Assembly (NCBI GenBank): GCA_937872385.1
Contig: CALMSO010000061.1
Location: 1-64,000 of the forward strand
From: an uncultured Saprospiraceae bacterium
GTDB taxonomy: Bacteria > Bacteroidota > Bacteroidia > Chitinophagales > Saprospiraceae
Direction: 5' to 3'
Length of the DNA: 64,000 nt
The notes beneath the pieces were generated by a model, which saw only the letters and a list, made by a program, of their open reading frames with translations, was not told the DNA's origin and made no database searches. Positions 17,740 to 26,566 of the stretch are shown here, piece by piece. Each line of letters begins with the position of its first letter. Position 1 is the first letter of the stretch. A program made the position numbers and the translations under genes.

Positions 17740-19926
17740 ATGAAAAAATTACTCGTTTTAAGCGCTGCATTGTGCATACATGGCCTGATACAGGCGCAAG
17801 GCTTCAATTATCAGGCAGTAGCTCGCGACGCCAACGGAGCGGTGCTGAGCGATCAAACTTTACAAGTGGAAATCGCTATTTATGATGGCGCACTGTCCGA
17901 TATTCCAACCTTCAACGAATTGCATGAAGTGCGTACCAATGAGTATGGGCTTTTCACGCTGGTCATTGGCGAAGGCATGGTACAAAGCCGACCTTTTACC
18001 GACTTGCGCTGGGATGTACCCGGCCGTACCCTCGGTGTGAAGATAGATGTCGGCGGCGGTTTTACCGATATGGGCCGCACGCCGCTGCAAGGAGTGCCGT
18101 ACAGCCGCTTTGCCAATGTAGCTGAAAAAGTAACGCAGGCACAATTGTCTGAACTCACCGACGTGCAGCTCACTGGCCTATCCGACGGGCAGGTATTGAA
18201 ATGGAATGCCGCTACCCAAAGCTGGCAGCCCGCCAACGACAATGTTGCTACCGGCACCGGTGCCTCAGTCAATACCGCCGCCCGGCTTACTGGCGATGGC
18301 AGCCAGAATACTCCACTTGACATTGCCCGACAGGGCGCACAAAATGGGCAGGTACTCACTTGGCAGGGCAGTAGTTGGCAACCGGCCACGCCGCCAGGCA
18401 CATCCTATCAGGCAGGAACGGGCATCGCCATTCAAGGGAATACAATAAGCAACACCGGTCTTACATCCAATACCGACGCGGGCGGCGACCTCAGTGGCAA
18501 GTATCCTAATCCACTCGTCACGCGCTTGCAGGGGCGCTTGCTGAGCAATACTGCACCCAGCAACGGGCAGGTGCTGGCTTGGAACGGTAGCACCCAGCGC
18601 TGGCAACCGGCCACTATCAATTTTCCATCCCTTCAAGCTGGCAATGGCATTGCTATTCAAGGCAATACGATTATCAATACCGGCATTACCGAAAATACCA
18701 ATGCAGGCGGTGACCTCAGCGGGCGCTATCCCAATCCTACCGTGTTGCGCTTGCGCGGTCGGCTGGTGGGTAGTGCTGCGCCGGAGCGCGGGCAGGTGCT
18801 GGGCTGGTCGGGCACAGAGTGGGCACCCATAGACCCGGCGGGTGGCTCAAGTCCTTGGAGTTTGGCTGGTAATAATGTTTTTTATAATAGTGGCAATGTA
18901 GGTATTGGATTGAATAATCCAGCTTACCTTGCCCACCTGCGCGGCAGCTCGCCTTCTTTGATGATTGAAAACACAGCGACATCGCCCATATTTCTCAGGT
19001 TTAAAAGAGCCAATGATGGAGTGAATGACCATTATATCGCATTGGGTAGCAATGGCAATATGTTCTTCCGTGTAGGTGGCAATGATCGAATGACGATTGA
19101 TAATAACAACGGAAATATTGGGATGGGTACTGCCACCCCTATTGAACGGCTCGACGTGAACGGAGGCGTGAAAATAGGCAACACCACTTCTACCAACGCA
19201 GGTACCATCCGCTGGACAGGCACGGACTTCCAGGGGCGCAAAGGCAACGAATGGGTATCCCTTACCGAAGGCGGCGGCAGCTCACTCTGGACACAGTCGG
19301 GCAGCCATATTCATTATATCGGCGGCAGAATAGGCGTGGGCATAACAGACCCGGCTTATCTCGCACACCTGCGCGGCAGCACCCCCGCTTTGATGATTGA
19401 AAGCACGGGCAATACGAATCCTTTTTTGCGTTTTAAAAGAGCCAACGACGGCGTCAATGATAATTATATCGCGCTGGGCAGCACCGGGAATATGTTCTTA
19501 CGCGTAGGTGGCACCGACCGCATGACGATTGCTGGCAATAACGGTAATGTGGGCATTGGCACTACCAACCCCGGCAACCGGCTACAGGTGAACGGCGATG
19601 TGCAGGTGAGCGGCAAAGTAAAACGCACGGCTACCGGCAATGCCAATATGGTAGCGATTGCTTACGGTCATATTGATACTAATGGGGCTATTTTGAACGG
19701 TTCTGGTAATTTTACTACTCGTAAGCTCGGCCCTGGGCACTACCAGGTGGATATTCAAGGCGAATCATTGAGCGCGCAAAATTATACCGCCGTAATCAGT
19801 GCGCGTGGGTCTGCGCCCTCTATCGTTACCTGGGGAATAGCCGATTTCAATCTCGTTGTTTTTACACATAATACCTTGGGCATTCGTACCGACAATATTT
19901 TTTCATTTGTACTCTACAAGCCGTAA
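17740..19926 (+). CDS. Exported tail-fibre-like repeat protein
   Basis: The start is placed at ATG 17740, giving signal peptide MKKLLVLSAALCIHGLIQAQ and about 728 residues; an upstream TTG at 17710 would spoil the signal. The N-terminal 130 residues (QGFNYQAVARDANGAVLSDQ) form a domain common at the start of Bacteroidota surface proteins. Then come repeats with GQVLxWNGSTQxWQPA and NAGGDLSGxYPNPxVxRLxG, known from phage tail fibres and bacterial adhesins. Two long modules of about 95 residues follow, each with GIGxxxPAYLAHLRGS, RFKRANDGVNDxYIALGS and GNVGIGTTNP-like parts. The C-terminal 85 residues resemble a globular cap. There is no T9SS sorting domain. The likely role is adhesion or surface display. 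Confidence 0.8.
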   Translation: MKKLLVLSAALCIHGLIQAQGFNYQAVARDANGAVLSDQTLQVEIAIYDGALSDIPTFNELHEVRTNEYGLFTLVIGEGMVQSRPFTDLRWDVPGRTLGVKIDVGGGFTDMGRTPLQGVPYSRFANVAEKVTQAQLSELTDVQLTGLSDGQVLKWNAATQSWQPANDNVATGTGASVNTAARLTGDGSQNTPLDIARQGAQNGQVLTWQGSSWQPATPPGTSYQAGTGIAIQGNTISNTGLTSNTDAGGDLSGKYPNPLVTRLQGRLLSNTAPSNGQVLAWNGSTQRWQPATINFPSLQAGNGIAIQGNTIINTGITENTNAGGDLSGRYPNPTVLRLRGRLVGSAAPERGQVLGWSGTEWAPIDPAGGSSPWSLAGNNVFYNSGNVGIGLNNPAYLAHLRGSSPSLMIENTATSPIFLRFKRANDGVNDHYIALGSNGNMFFRVGGNDRMTIDNNNGNIGMGTATPIERLDVNGGVKIGNTTSTNAGTIRWTGTDFQGRKGNEWVSLTEGGGSSLWTQSGSHIHYIGGRIGVGITDPAYLAHLRGSTPALMIESTGNTNPFLRFKRANDGVNDNYIALGSTGNMFLRVGGTDRMTIAGNNGNVGIGTTNPGNRLQVNGDVQVSGKVKRTATGNANMVAIAYGHIDTNGAILNGSGNFTTRKLGPGHYQVDIQGESLSAQNYTAVISARGSAPSIVTWGIADFNLVVFTHNTLGIRTDNIFSFVLYKP

Positions 19927-19984
19927 ACTAATGCATTGTTTTAAAATTGCAAAAAGCAAAACAACCATCAAAAATACCTTCATT

Positions 19985-20425
19985 ATGAAAAGCTTATGCC
20001 TTTTTTATTGCCTTTTTACAATTGGTTCCATTGTGGCACAAACCAATACCGAACAACAAATCCGCGCTACCTGGGATGCTTTCATCATGGCCTGGGAGCA
20101 AGGCGATGCGGCCGCCTGCGCGGCTTTCTACACCGAAGATGGACTAAACGTGCCGCCGGGTTTCAAGGAAAATAAAGGCCGCGCCGAGATCGAGGCGTTT
20201 TACGCTTTTCTCTTTACCAATCATGCTTCCTCAAAGTACGCGCACCGCATCGGAAGTCTGCAACTGCTGGGCAATTATGCGGTAGAATACGGGCATTTTG
20301 AAGTTAACTGGACGCGCAAGGACGACAGCACTTGGGACTTTACCGCACGCAGCCTCACTGTTTGGGAAAAACAGGGCGATAGCTGGAAAATTCGACAATT
20401 AATGTTCAATAATCCGCCGGAGTAG
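19985..20425 (+). CDS. Exported NTF2-like (SnoaL/DUF4440) protein
   Basis: The start is set at ATG 19985 because it opens a good signal peptide (MKSLCLFYCLFTIGSIVAQ); the frame itself runs further upstream into the preceding gene. The mature 127 residues show the DUF4440-type NTF2-like pattern: IRATWDAFIMAWEQGDAAAC, then FYTEDGLNVPPG, and a C-terminal WEKQGDSWKIRQLMFN. Such proteins bind small ligands or act as enzymes of unknown specificity. It lies 58 bases after the tail-fibre-like gene and 15 bases before the next gene, so a three-gene operon is likely. Confidence 0.82.
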   Translation: MKSLCLFYCLFTIGSIVAQTNTEQQIRATWDAFIMAWEQGDAAACAAFYTEDGLNVPPGFKENKGRAEIEAFYAFLFTNHASSKYAHRIGSLQLLGNYAVEYGHFEVNWTRKDDSTWDFTARSLTVWEKQGDSWKIRQLMFNNPPE

Positions 20426-20440
20426 CAAAAAAATACGACC

Positions 20441-20926
20441 ATGAAAAACCTTTTTCTATATTTTATCCTGATGGTTGCAGTGTTCTCTTTGCAGGCACAA
20501 AGTATTGAACGTCAGGTAGTAGCGTTCGGCGGGGCATTTGCGGAAGCCACCGGTTTGCAACTTTCTTTCACCCTTGGCGAATTGGCAATTGTACAATTGG
20601 AAAACGGCGAACTGCTATTGGCACAAGGCTTTCAGCAAGGCGAGGCAGCTACGCCTGTCGCCATTTTCGAGCCAGAACGCCTGCATTTCACCCTGTATCC
20701 CAACCCAACCAAAGATGCCGTGTGGCTAAAAATGGATGCCGTGCTGCAAAATTCGCTAAAAATCAGTATTTTCAACGCCGAAGGCAAATTGCTACAGCAA
20801 CGCATTGAGGCGCTCGCAGCCATCCCGTTTGAGCTGAACCTGCGGCCCCTACCGGCGGGCACCTATTTCATCCTTTTGGAAAATAAAGATGGGCAACGCG
20901 GCGTCGCTTCTGTTATAAAAAATTGA
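20441..20926 (+). CDS. Small T9SS-sorted surface protein
   Basis: The 161-residue product has a signal peptide (to about residue 19, LQAQ), a short domain with FTLGELAIVQLENGELLLAQGFQQ, and a T9SS type A sorting domain from about residue 80 (FTLYPNPTKDAVWLKMD to VIKN). The front domain is a widespread one in Bacteroidota proteins exported by T9SS, always short and of unknown role. It follows the NTF2-like gene by 15 bases. Confidence 0.85.
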   Translation: MKNLFLYFILMVAVFSLQAQSIERQVVAFGGAFAEATGLQLSFTLGELAIVQLENGELLLAQGFQQGEAATPVAIFEPERLHFTLYPNPTKDAVWLKMDAVLQNSLKISIFNAEGKLLQQRIEALAAIPFELNLRPLPAGTYFILLENKDGQRGVASVIKN

Positions 20927-20988
20927 TAAAATACACATAATCAAAGAATTATAATGTAAGTTCATCAACGGATTCGTACATTGGCAAA

Positions 20989-23046
20989 ATGAAAGAGCTT
21001 CGATTTATCGCAACATGGTGGCTATTAGCAGCCACGTTTTTCGGCTTATCGGCTCAGGTAACGGAAGCGGAGCTGCGCGCCCGTCTGCGCGAGGCCACCG
21101 ATGAGCGCGTTCATCTCGAAGTATTGCTGGAACTGGGGCAGACCATTGTAGCCAATAAAACCGAGGAAGCGCAGCGCCTGTTTGAGGAGGCGCTCACTGC
21201 CGCTCAACGCCAAAAAGATCACTTGTCTATTGCCAAAAGCTACAGCGGCCTTGGTGCCGTACATTCATTGCAACAACAACAAGCGGAGGCTTTGCAATAC
21301 TTGCACACTGGCCTGCGGTACGCCCGCCGCACCAAAGATGCGGAAATTGAGGCGCGTATTCTGACGCAAATCTCTCGTAGTCAGCGGTTTATTTCCCAAT
21401 TGGATAGCGCAATTTTTTATAGTGAAGTAGCTTTGCAGCTACAGGAAAAAGCCAACATCCGTACGCAAGTAAGCAACAATTACTTTGAAATGGGCGTGGC
21501 TTATGATATGAAAGGCGAGTTAGACGCAGCGCTGGAGCATTTCTTGCAAGCCCTCGAGGCAGCCGAACAAAGTGACAATCAGGCGCAAATAGCACTGGTA
21601 ATCAATAGTTTAGGGATTGTGAACCGCTCGGCGGGCAACTATGAGCAGGCGCTGAGCTACTATCTGCGCGCCAAAGACCTCTACATGAAGCTCGATAACC
21701 GACGCAACCTCGGCAATGTTTTGCACAATATTGGCGATTTGTATTTGCAGCAGCAAGACTTTGCCAATGGACTGGATTTTACCTTGCAAGGCAAAGCCAT
21801 CCGCGAGGAAATCGGGGATAATTATGGGCTGGGCTATACCTATCAAAATTTAGCTTATATTTATTTTACTGAAAAAGAGGATTTTGCAACTGCTTTTCGT
21901 TACGATAGCTTGGCTTACGAAGTGCGTCAAAAAATTGGCGATCGGGGCGGGATGTCCCATTCGCGCACGGATATGGCCTGGGCTGCGCTCAAACTCGGCC
22001 GCACTCGCGCCGCGAATGCCTACGCAACGGAAGCCCTGCAAATAGCCCAAGAACTCGGTGCTCGCACCGCCCGGCGCAATGCTTATCGGGCGCTCGCGCA
22101 AATTGCCGTGCAGGAGCGCCGCTTTGAAACCGCTTTTGATTGGCAACGCCAGTATTACGAATTGAAAGACAGCCTGTTTAATGAAGATAAAAATAAGGTC
22201 GTCCACGAGCTGCAAGTACAGTACGAAACTGCCAAAAAAGAACAACAAATATCTGAAAATCAGATTCTTATAGAAAAACGTACTTTGCAGCGCAATGGCT
22301 TCATCATCGTAGCGGTTTTATCCGGGTTGTTGGCCATTTCTATATTTCTCAGCCTCAGAAGTCGCCTGCGCTATCATCAGCGATTGCAGGCCCAGCGCAT
22401 CCGCGAGCTGGAGCAGGCGCAAAAAATTGTCGCCTTAGACGCTATGGTGCAGGGGCAGGAGGAAGAGCGGCGGCGCGTAGCGAAAGATTTGCACGATGGG
22501 CTGGGCGGTTTGCTCTCGTCTATCAAGCATCATTTTCGGGCGGTAAGCGAGCAAAACGAGGCACTTGGTGCGTTGCCGGTTTATCAAAAAACCAACGCCA
22601 TGCTCGACGAAGCCCACGAGGAGGTGCGCCGCATCGCCCACGACATGATGCCCGATGCGCTGGCAAAGTTGGGTTTGATAGCCGCCATCGAAGATTTAGC
22701 AGACAGCTATCAGCTTAGTATGCAGGTTTCGGTTCAGCATTTCGATTGTGAAAAATATTTTGATAAAGTACTGGAAGTCAATTTGTTCCGAATAGTGCAA
22801 GAGCTGTTGCAAAACATCGCCAAGCACGCGCGGGCCACGCAGGTTTTCATCCAACTGAGCCAGTTCGACCACACGCTCACCCTGACGGTGGAAGACAATG
22901 GCGTCGGGTTTGATTATGCGCAAGCCAGCGAAAGCGGTCTGGGTTTGAAAAATATTGCTTCGCGCGTTGCCTGGCTCGGCGGCAGCATGAACATAGAAAC
23001 GGCACCCGGCAAAGGTGTTCTGACGATTATTCAGACGCCCCTGTGA
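20989..23046 (+). CDS. TPR-containing sensor histidine kinase (HisKA_3 type), orphan
   Basis: The 685-residue product has a signal or leading hydrophobic segment, about ten TPR units from residue 20 to 400 (for example YFEMGVAYDMKGELDAALEH), one transmembrane helix near 436-456, and a NarL-type kinase core. The phospho-accepting histidine is H502 in RRVAKDLHDGLGGLLSSIKH. The ATPase domain has N-box QELLQNIAKHA, DNGVGFD and GLGLKNIASR. This architecture is frequent in Bacteroidota. The usual LuxR-type response regulator partner is not adjacent. The gene stops at 23046 and the convergent crotonase ends at 23047, so they abut with no spacer. Confidence 0.92.
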   Translation: MKELRFIATWWLLAATFFGLSAQVTEAELRARLREATDERVHLEVLLELGQTIVANKTEEAQRLFEEALTAAQRQKDHLSIAKSYSGLGAVHSLQQQQAEALQYLHTGLRYARRTKDAEIEARILTQISRSQRFISQLDSAIFYSEVALQLQEKANIRTQVSNNYFEMGVAYDMKGELDAALEHFLQALEAAEQSDNQAQIALVINSLGIVNRSAGNYEQALSYYLRAKDLYMKLDNRRNLGNVLHNIGDLYLQQQDFANGLDFTLQGKAIREEIGDNYGLGYTYQNLAYIYFTEKEDFATAFRYDSLAYEVRQKIGDRGGMSHSRTDMAWAALKLGRTRAANAYATEALQIAQELGARTARRNAYRALAQIAVQERRFETAFDWQRQYYELKDSLFNEDKNKVVHELQVQYETAKKEQQISENQILIEKRTLQRNGFIIVAVLSGLLAISIFLSLRSRLRYHQRLQAQRIRELEQAQKIVALDAMVQGQEEERRRVAKDLHDGLGGLLSSIKHHFRAVSEQNEALGALPVYQKTNAMLDEAHEEVRRIAHDMMPDALAKLGLIAAIEDLADSYQLSMQVSVQHFDCEKYFDKVLEVNLFRIVQELLQNIAKHARATQVFIQLSQFDHTLTLTVEDNGVGFDYAQASESGLGLKNIASRVAWLGGSMNIETAPGKGVLTIIQTPL

Positions 23047-23835
23047 CTATTTTCCGGTGAAGGCAGGGGGGCGTTTTTCAATAAAAGCTGCTGCGCCCTC
23101 CCGGAAGTCGGTGGTATCAGTGGTGTTGCCAAATTCTGTGACTTCACGAGCGAAACCATCCTGTTTTTCATCAAAATACGCATTCACACTTTCAATAATT
23201 TTTGCAATGGCAACCGGGCCTTTGGTCGTAATTTTAGCTAACAATTCTTTTGCTTTATTTACTTCCTCGCCTGCGGGCACTACATAGTTTACCAATCCTA
23301 ACCGATGCGCTTCTTCCGCGCCGATGATGTCGGCGGTCATCAGTAATTCCATTGCTTTCGTTTTGCCAATATATTGCACTAAACGCTGCGTGCCGCCGTA
23401 ACCGGGTATGATGCCGAGATTGACCTCCGGCTGTCCGAATCGGGCGCGCTCGCCCGCCACCCGCAGATGACAGGCCATAGCCAATTCGCAGCCACCGCCC
23501 AGCGCAAAGCCGTTCACTGCTGCAATGACCGGTTTCGGAAATCGCTCGATGAGGAAGAAGATGTCCTGCCCGCGTTGGGCCATGGCTGCGCCAGTGCTTG
23601 CATTCAATGCCAGAAATTCCTTGATATCCGCACCTGCTACAAAGGCCTTTCCGCCGGCTCCGGTGATGATGATGCCTTTCAGACCAGCGCGCGTGGGCGC
23701 ATCTTCGCCGAAAAACTGCTGCAGCTCCAGCATGGTTTGGGTGTTTAGCGCATTCAGTGCCTGCGGCCGGTTGATGGTCAGGATGAGAATACCCTCTTCT
23801 TCGGTCAAAAGCAAGTTTTCGTAGGTCATGTCCAT
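23047..23835 (-). CDS. Enoyl-CoA hydratase/isomerase (crotonase) family protein
   Basis: The 262-residue product is a full-length crotonase. The oxyanion-hole segments are AFVAGADIKEF and NGFALGGGCELA, and the catalytic-type glutamate lies in GQPEVNLGIIPGYGGTQRL. These enzymes hydrate enoyl-CoA in fatty-acid or butanoate metabolism; this one resembles short-chain enoyl-CoA hydratases, but the substrate is unproven. A start two codons later (MTYENLL) is equally plausible. It follows the DAHP synthase-chorismate mutase gene by 90 bases on the same strand. Confidence 0.9.
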   Translation of the reverse strand: MDMTYENLLLTEEEGILILTINRPQALNALNTQTMLELQQFFGEDAPTRAGLKGIIITGAGGKAFVAGADIKEFLALNASTGAAMAQRGQDIFFLIERFPKPVIAAVNGFALGGGCELAMACHLRVAGERARFGQPEVNLGIIPGYGGTQRLVQYIGKTKAMELLMTADIIGAEEAHRLGLVNYVVPAGEEVNKAKELLAKITTKGPVAIAKIIESVNAYFDEKQDGFAREVTEFGNTTDTTDFREGAAAFIEKRPPAFTGK

Positions 23836-23925
23836 TTTGTTTTCTCGACAAAGATAAAAAAATTGCCCCTCCGATTTTCATCGAAACAGCAATTTTTAAA
23901 ACCTCAGATCAACCTTTCAGCTATC

Positions 23926-25005
23926 TCAACTTTCCTTCACCTCCTGTGCTTCAATCACCCGCCCTTGCGTATTGATGGATTCCTCGTGAATGGCTTTGAA
24001 AAATTCATACACAAAATCAGCGGTCAGCCCTTTGGCCTTGCCTTTGGCCACGCTGCGCTCCAAGATTTCGCCCCAGCGGTCTGGCTGTAGAATGGCAATG
24101 TTGTTGCGCTTTTTGTATTCGCCAATTTGCTCCGACAGCTTCATGCGGCTTTGCAATAAGCTTAGCAATTCGTCGTCAATTTCGTCAATTTCGTGGCGCA
24201 GGTGCTCCAAAGTGGGCAGGAAATCACTGTCGTAAGTAGCCTTGCGCACTTTCAGTTGGGCAATCAATTCCTTAAATTGCGTCGGCGTGATCTGTTGCTT
24301 AGCATCGCTCCAAGCCGCATCGGGTGTCGAGTGTACTTCGGTCATCACCCCGTCGTAGTTCAGGTCCATTGCCTTTTGCGCCACGTCGAGCAGCGTATCG
24401 CGGCGGCCACAAATGTGGCTGTTGTCGCACAAGATGCCCAAGTCCGGGAAAATGCGCTTCAGCTCCACGGCAATCTCCCAGCGCGGCACGTTGCGGTATT
24501 TCGTTTCGCTATGGTGCGAAAAGCCCCGGTGGATCACCGCTACTTGCGTAATGCCCGCCTTGTAAATCCGCTCAATTGCGCCAATCCACAGCTTCAAATC
24601 CGGGTTCACCGGGTTCTTCACTAATACCGGGATGTCCACGCCTTTCAGCGCATCCGCCACTTCCTGCACCGAGAAAGGATTCACCGTGGTGCGCGCCCCA
24701 AGCCACAGCACATCAATGCCGTACTTTAGCGCCTCGAATACATGCTGCGTATTGGCCACTTCGGTTGTCACCTTGAGGCCGGTCTCCTGTTTCACCTGCT
24801 TCAGCCAGCCGAGGCCCACCGTGCCCACGCCCTCAAATTCGCCCGGACGCGTGCGCGGCTTCCAGATGCCCGCCCGAAACAGATCAATGCCCTGCGGTGC
24901 TAAGCCCCGCGCGGTTTCCAGCACCTGCTCCTCCGTTTCCGCGCTGCACGGCCCCGCAATGATAAACGGGCGCTTTTTAAAAATAGGTTGGATGTTCATT
25001 TCCAT
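23926..25005 (-). CDS. Bifunctional 3-deoxy-7-phosphoheptulonate synthase / chorismate mutase
   Basis: The 359-residue product joins two steps of aromatic amino acid synthesis. Residues 1-265 are a DAHP synthase of the AroA-beta (Kdo8P-synthase-like) class: IAGPCSAETEEQVL, FRAGIWKPRTRPGEFEG, LVKNPVNPD, VIHRGFS and CDNSHICGRRD. Residues 275-355 are an AroQ-type chorismate mutase: EIDEIDDELLSLLQSRMKLS, then KKRNNIAILQPDRW. The first domain condenses phosphoenolpyruvate and erythrose 4-phosphate; the second turns chorismate into prephenate. This fusion order is usual in Bacteroidota and lets prephenate or tyrosine feedback act through the mutase domain. It belongs to the pheA-tyrA cluster upstream but is separated from it by 600 bases of repeats. 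Confidence 0.95.
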   Translation of the reverse strand: MEMNIQPIFKKRPFIIAGPCSAETEEQVLETARGLAPQGIDLFRAGIWKPRTRPGEFEGVGTVGLGWLKQVKQETGLKVTTEVANTQHVFEALKYGIDVLWLGARTTVNPFSVQEVADALKGVDIPVLVKNPVNPDLKLWIGAIERIYKAGITQVAVIHRGFSHHSETKYRNVPRWEIAVELKRIFPDLGILCDNSHICGRRDTLLDVAQKAMDLNYDGVMTEVHSTPDAAWSDAKQQITPTQFKELIAQLKVRKATYDSDFLPTLEHLRHEIDEIDDELLSLLQSRMKLSEQIGEYKKRNNIAILQPDRWGEILERSVAKGKAKGLTADFVYEFFKAIHEESINTQGRVIEAQEVKES

Positions 25006-25110
25006 ATCGCTTCGTTTTTTAGTTTACAATTTAGTTATGAATTATGAGTTTTAAGTTATTACACACTTTTACATTTTACATTTAGTGTTTTATATTTTGC
25101 GGTTTCATCT

Positions 25111-25183
25111 GGGCGTGCCCCTGCGGGTCGGGCTATCCGCTCTCACCTTCCCTACGGTCGGTACCGCTACTATCCCTCACGCA
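25111..25183. repeat. GC-rich conserved-looking intergenic element
   Basis: The stretch holds GGGCGTGCCC, CTGCGGGTCGGGCTATCCGC, a CCCTACGGTCGGTACCGCTA segment and TCCCTCACGC. From memory, near copies of this arrangement (GGGC-GGGCT-TCCGC then CCGCTnC-ATCCCTCACGC) occur between genes in many Bacteroidota. It has no open frame and its function is unknown. It lies in AT-rich DNA between tyrA and the DAHP synthase gene. Confidence 0.45.
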
Positions 25184-25320
25184 ACAGCCGTTTTCAAATT
25201 GGTATAATACGTAATGGGATATTGTTATTTGGATAATTTTTTATTTTGATATCTAACACTTTACGAATTTTTGTTAAAAATTATGTCCGAGGACTAACCA
25301 ATCATTTCTTGATAGCGCCA

Positions 25321-25478
25321 AACCCGTAGGGTTGAAAAAATTATAATTGCTATCATCATCATTTACCCGAAAACCCCGTGAGGGGTGGCACACCGCCCGT
25401 ATTTTATATCACCCCTATCGGGGTTCTAAAAAATTGTAATGTTCCTATTTGCTATAAATATTTCACCCCCTTCGGGGT
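25321..25478. repeat. Array of four short hairpins with ACCCC/GGGGT stems
   Basis: Three hairpins have identical stems ACCCC-N4-GGGGT at 25373-25386, 25411-25424 and 25465-25478. A fourth, AACCC-GTA-GGGTT, is at 25321-25333. The third is preceded by CTATAAATATTTC, a phrase often seen with such repeats in Bacteroidota. Spacing is irregular (about 40-55 bases), so it is not a CRISPR. The array fills the gap between tyrA and the DAHP synthase-chorismate mutase gene and may act as mobile REP-like repeats or transcript-end structures. Confidence 0.6.
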
Positions 25479-25605
25479 TTTGCTTGGCACATCCGTCCCA
25501 ACCATGATTTTATACTTACATGATGCCTATGGTTCAAGATGAAAAAATCACATCCATCACGATTAGACAAGATACCCTACGGGCTGCCCCGCTCGGCATC
25601 AACCC

Positions 25606-26475
25606 CTACACCTTTTTCAACGATTGCGCCTTCACATTCAATATCGGTCGTATCCGATTCGCCTCCAAAATTAATTCATAAAACGTCTCGAAGTCCTTCT
25701 TAATCAACAAACTACGAAAGCGCGACAACTGGTTGATATGCTCGTCCAGCACATCCAGCACATTATCCCGATTCTGCCGAAAAATGGGCACCCACATATC
25801 CGCCGAACTCTTCGCCAAGCGCACCGTCGAGTCGAAGCCTCCGCTCGCCAACTCAAAAATCCGGCTCTCGTCGCGCTCCTTTTCCAGCACCGTGAGCGCC
25901 AACGCAAACGAGCTGATATGCGCAATATGCGACACGTACGCCGTGTGTACGTCGTGCTCGCGCGCGTTGAGGTACACCAATTTCATGGGGATCGAGCGGT
26001 ACAATCGTTCCGCCGTTTCTACCGCACTGGGGTCGCTGGCTTCCACATCGCACAGCACCGTGCATTTGTGGTCGAAAAGGTTTGGAATAGCGGCCTCCGG
26101 CCCCGAATATTCCGTGCCCGCCATCGGGTGCGTGGCTACAAAGCGCCCTCGATTCGGATGATTTTTCAGGTTTTCCAACAGCCGCTCTTTGGTAGAGCCT
26201 ACATCTATTACTGTCTGATTTTCAGATACTTGATCTAAGATTTGTGGCAGTAAGTGCATCATTACATCCACTGGCGTAGCCACGATGATGAGGTCACTTT
26301 GCACAATGGCGTCCTCCAAGAGCATGTCCTCGTCAATCAAACGCCGTCGCACCGCTTTGTCTAAATTATCTTGGCTAGCATCCACGCCGATGATGCGCGT
26401 TGCAAAGCCGTTTTCTTTGAGCGTAATGGCGAGCGAGCCGCCGATGAGTCCGATTCCTATTATTGTAATGGTCAT
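25606..26475 (-). CDS. tyrA: Prephenate dehydrogenase
   Basis: The 289-residue product oxidatively decarboxylates prephenate to 4-hydroxyphenylpyruvate with NAD(P). The nucleotide site is IIGIGLIGGSLA at the N-terminus. Family signatures include IVATPVDV, VIDVGSTKERLLE and ATHPMAGTEYSGPEAA (with the substrate-binding HPMAG), then HDVHTAYVSHIAHISSFAL. There is no fused chorismate mutase or ACT domain; the mutase is carried by the DAHP synthase fusion. It is third in the aminotransferase / pheA operon, 91 bases after the aminotransferase gene. Confidence 0.94.
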   Translation of the reverse strand: MTITIIGIGLIGGSLAITLKENGFATRIIGVDASQDNLDKAVRRRLIDEDMLLEDAIVQSDLIIVATPVDVMMHLLPQILDQVSENQTVIDVGSTKERLLENLKNHPNRGRFVATHPMAGTEYSGPEAAIPNLFDHKCTVLCDVEASDPSAVETAERLYRSIPMKLVYLNAREHDVHTAYVSHIAHISSFALALTVLEKERDESRIFELASGGFDSTVRLAKSSADMWVPIFRQNRDNVLDVLDEHINQLSRFRSLLIKKDFETFYELILEANRIRPILNVKAQSLKKV

Positions 26476-26566
26476 AATGGTACACTGATTTATGATACAC
26501 TGATTTTTTATGATGTAACTGATTTTGACTAATTTTTTGATTTAAATCTTAAAATATCATCATTTA

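Noticed and set aside
23255..23881. Second minus-strand frame of 208 codons overlapping the crotonase gene
   Set aside because: The crotonase frame has all active-site signatures. The other frame reads as arginine- and histidine-rich noise.
25321..25478. Possible CRISPR array
   Set aside because: The repeated unit is only a 14-base hairpin, spacing is irregular, and there are no constant-length spacers or cas genes.
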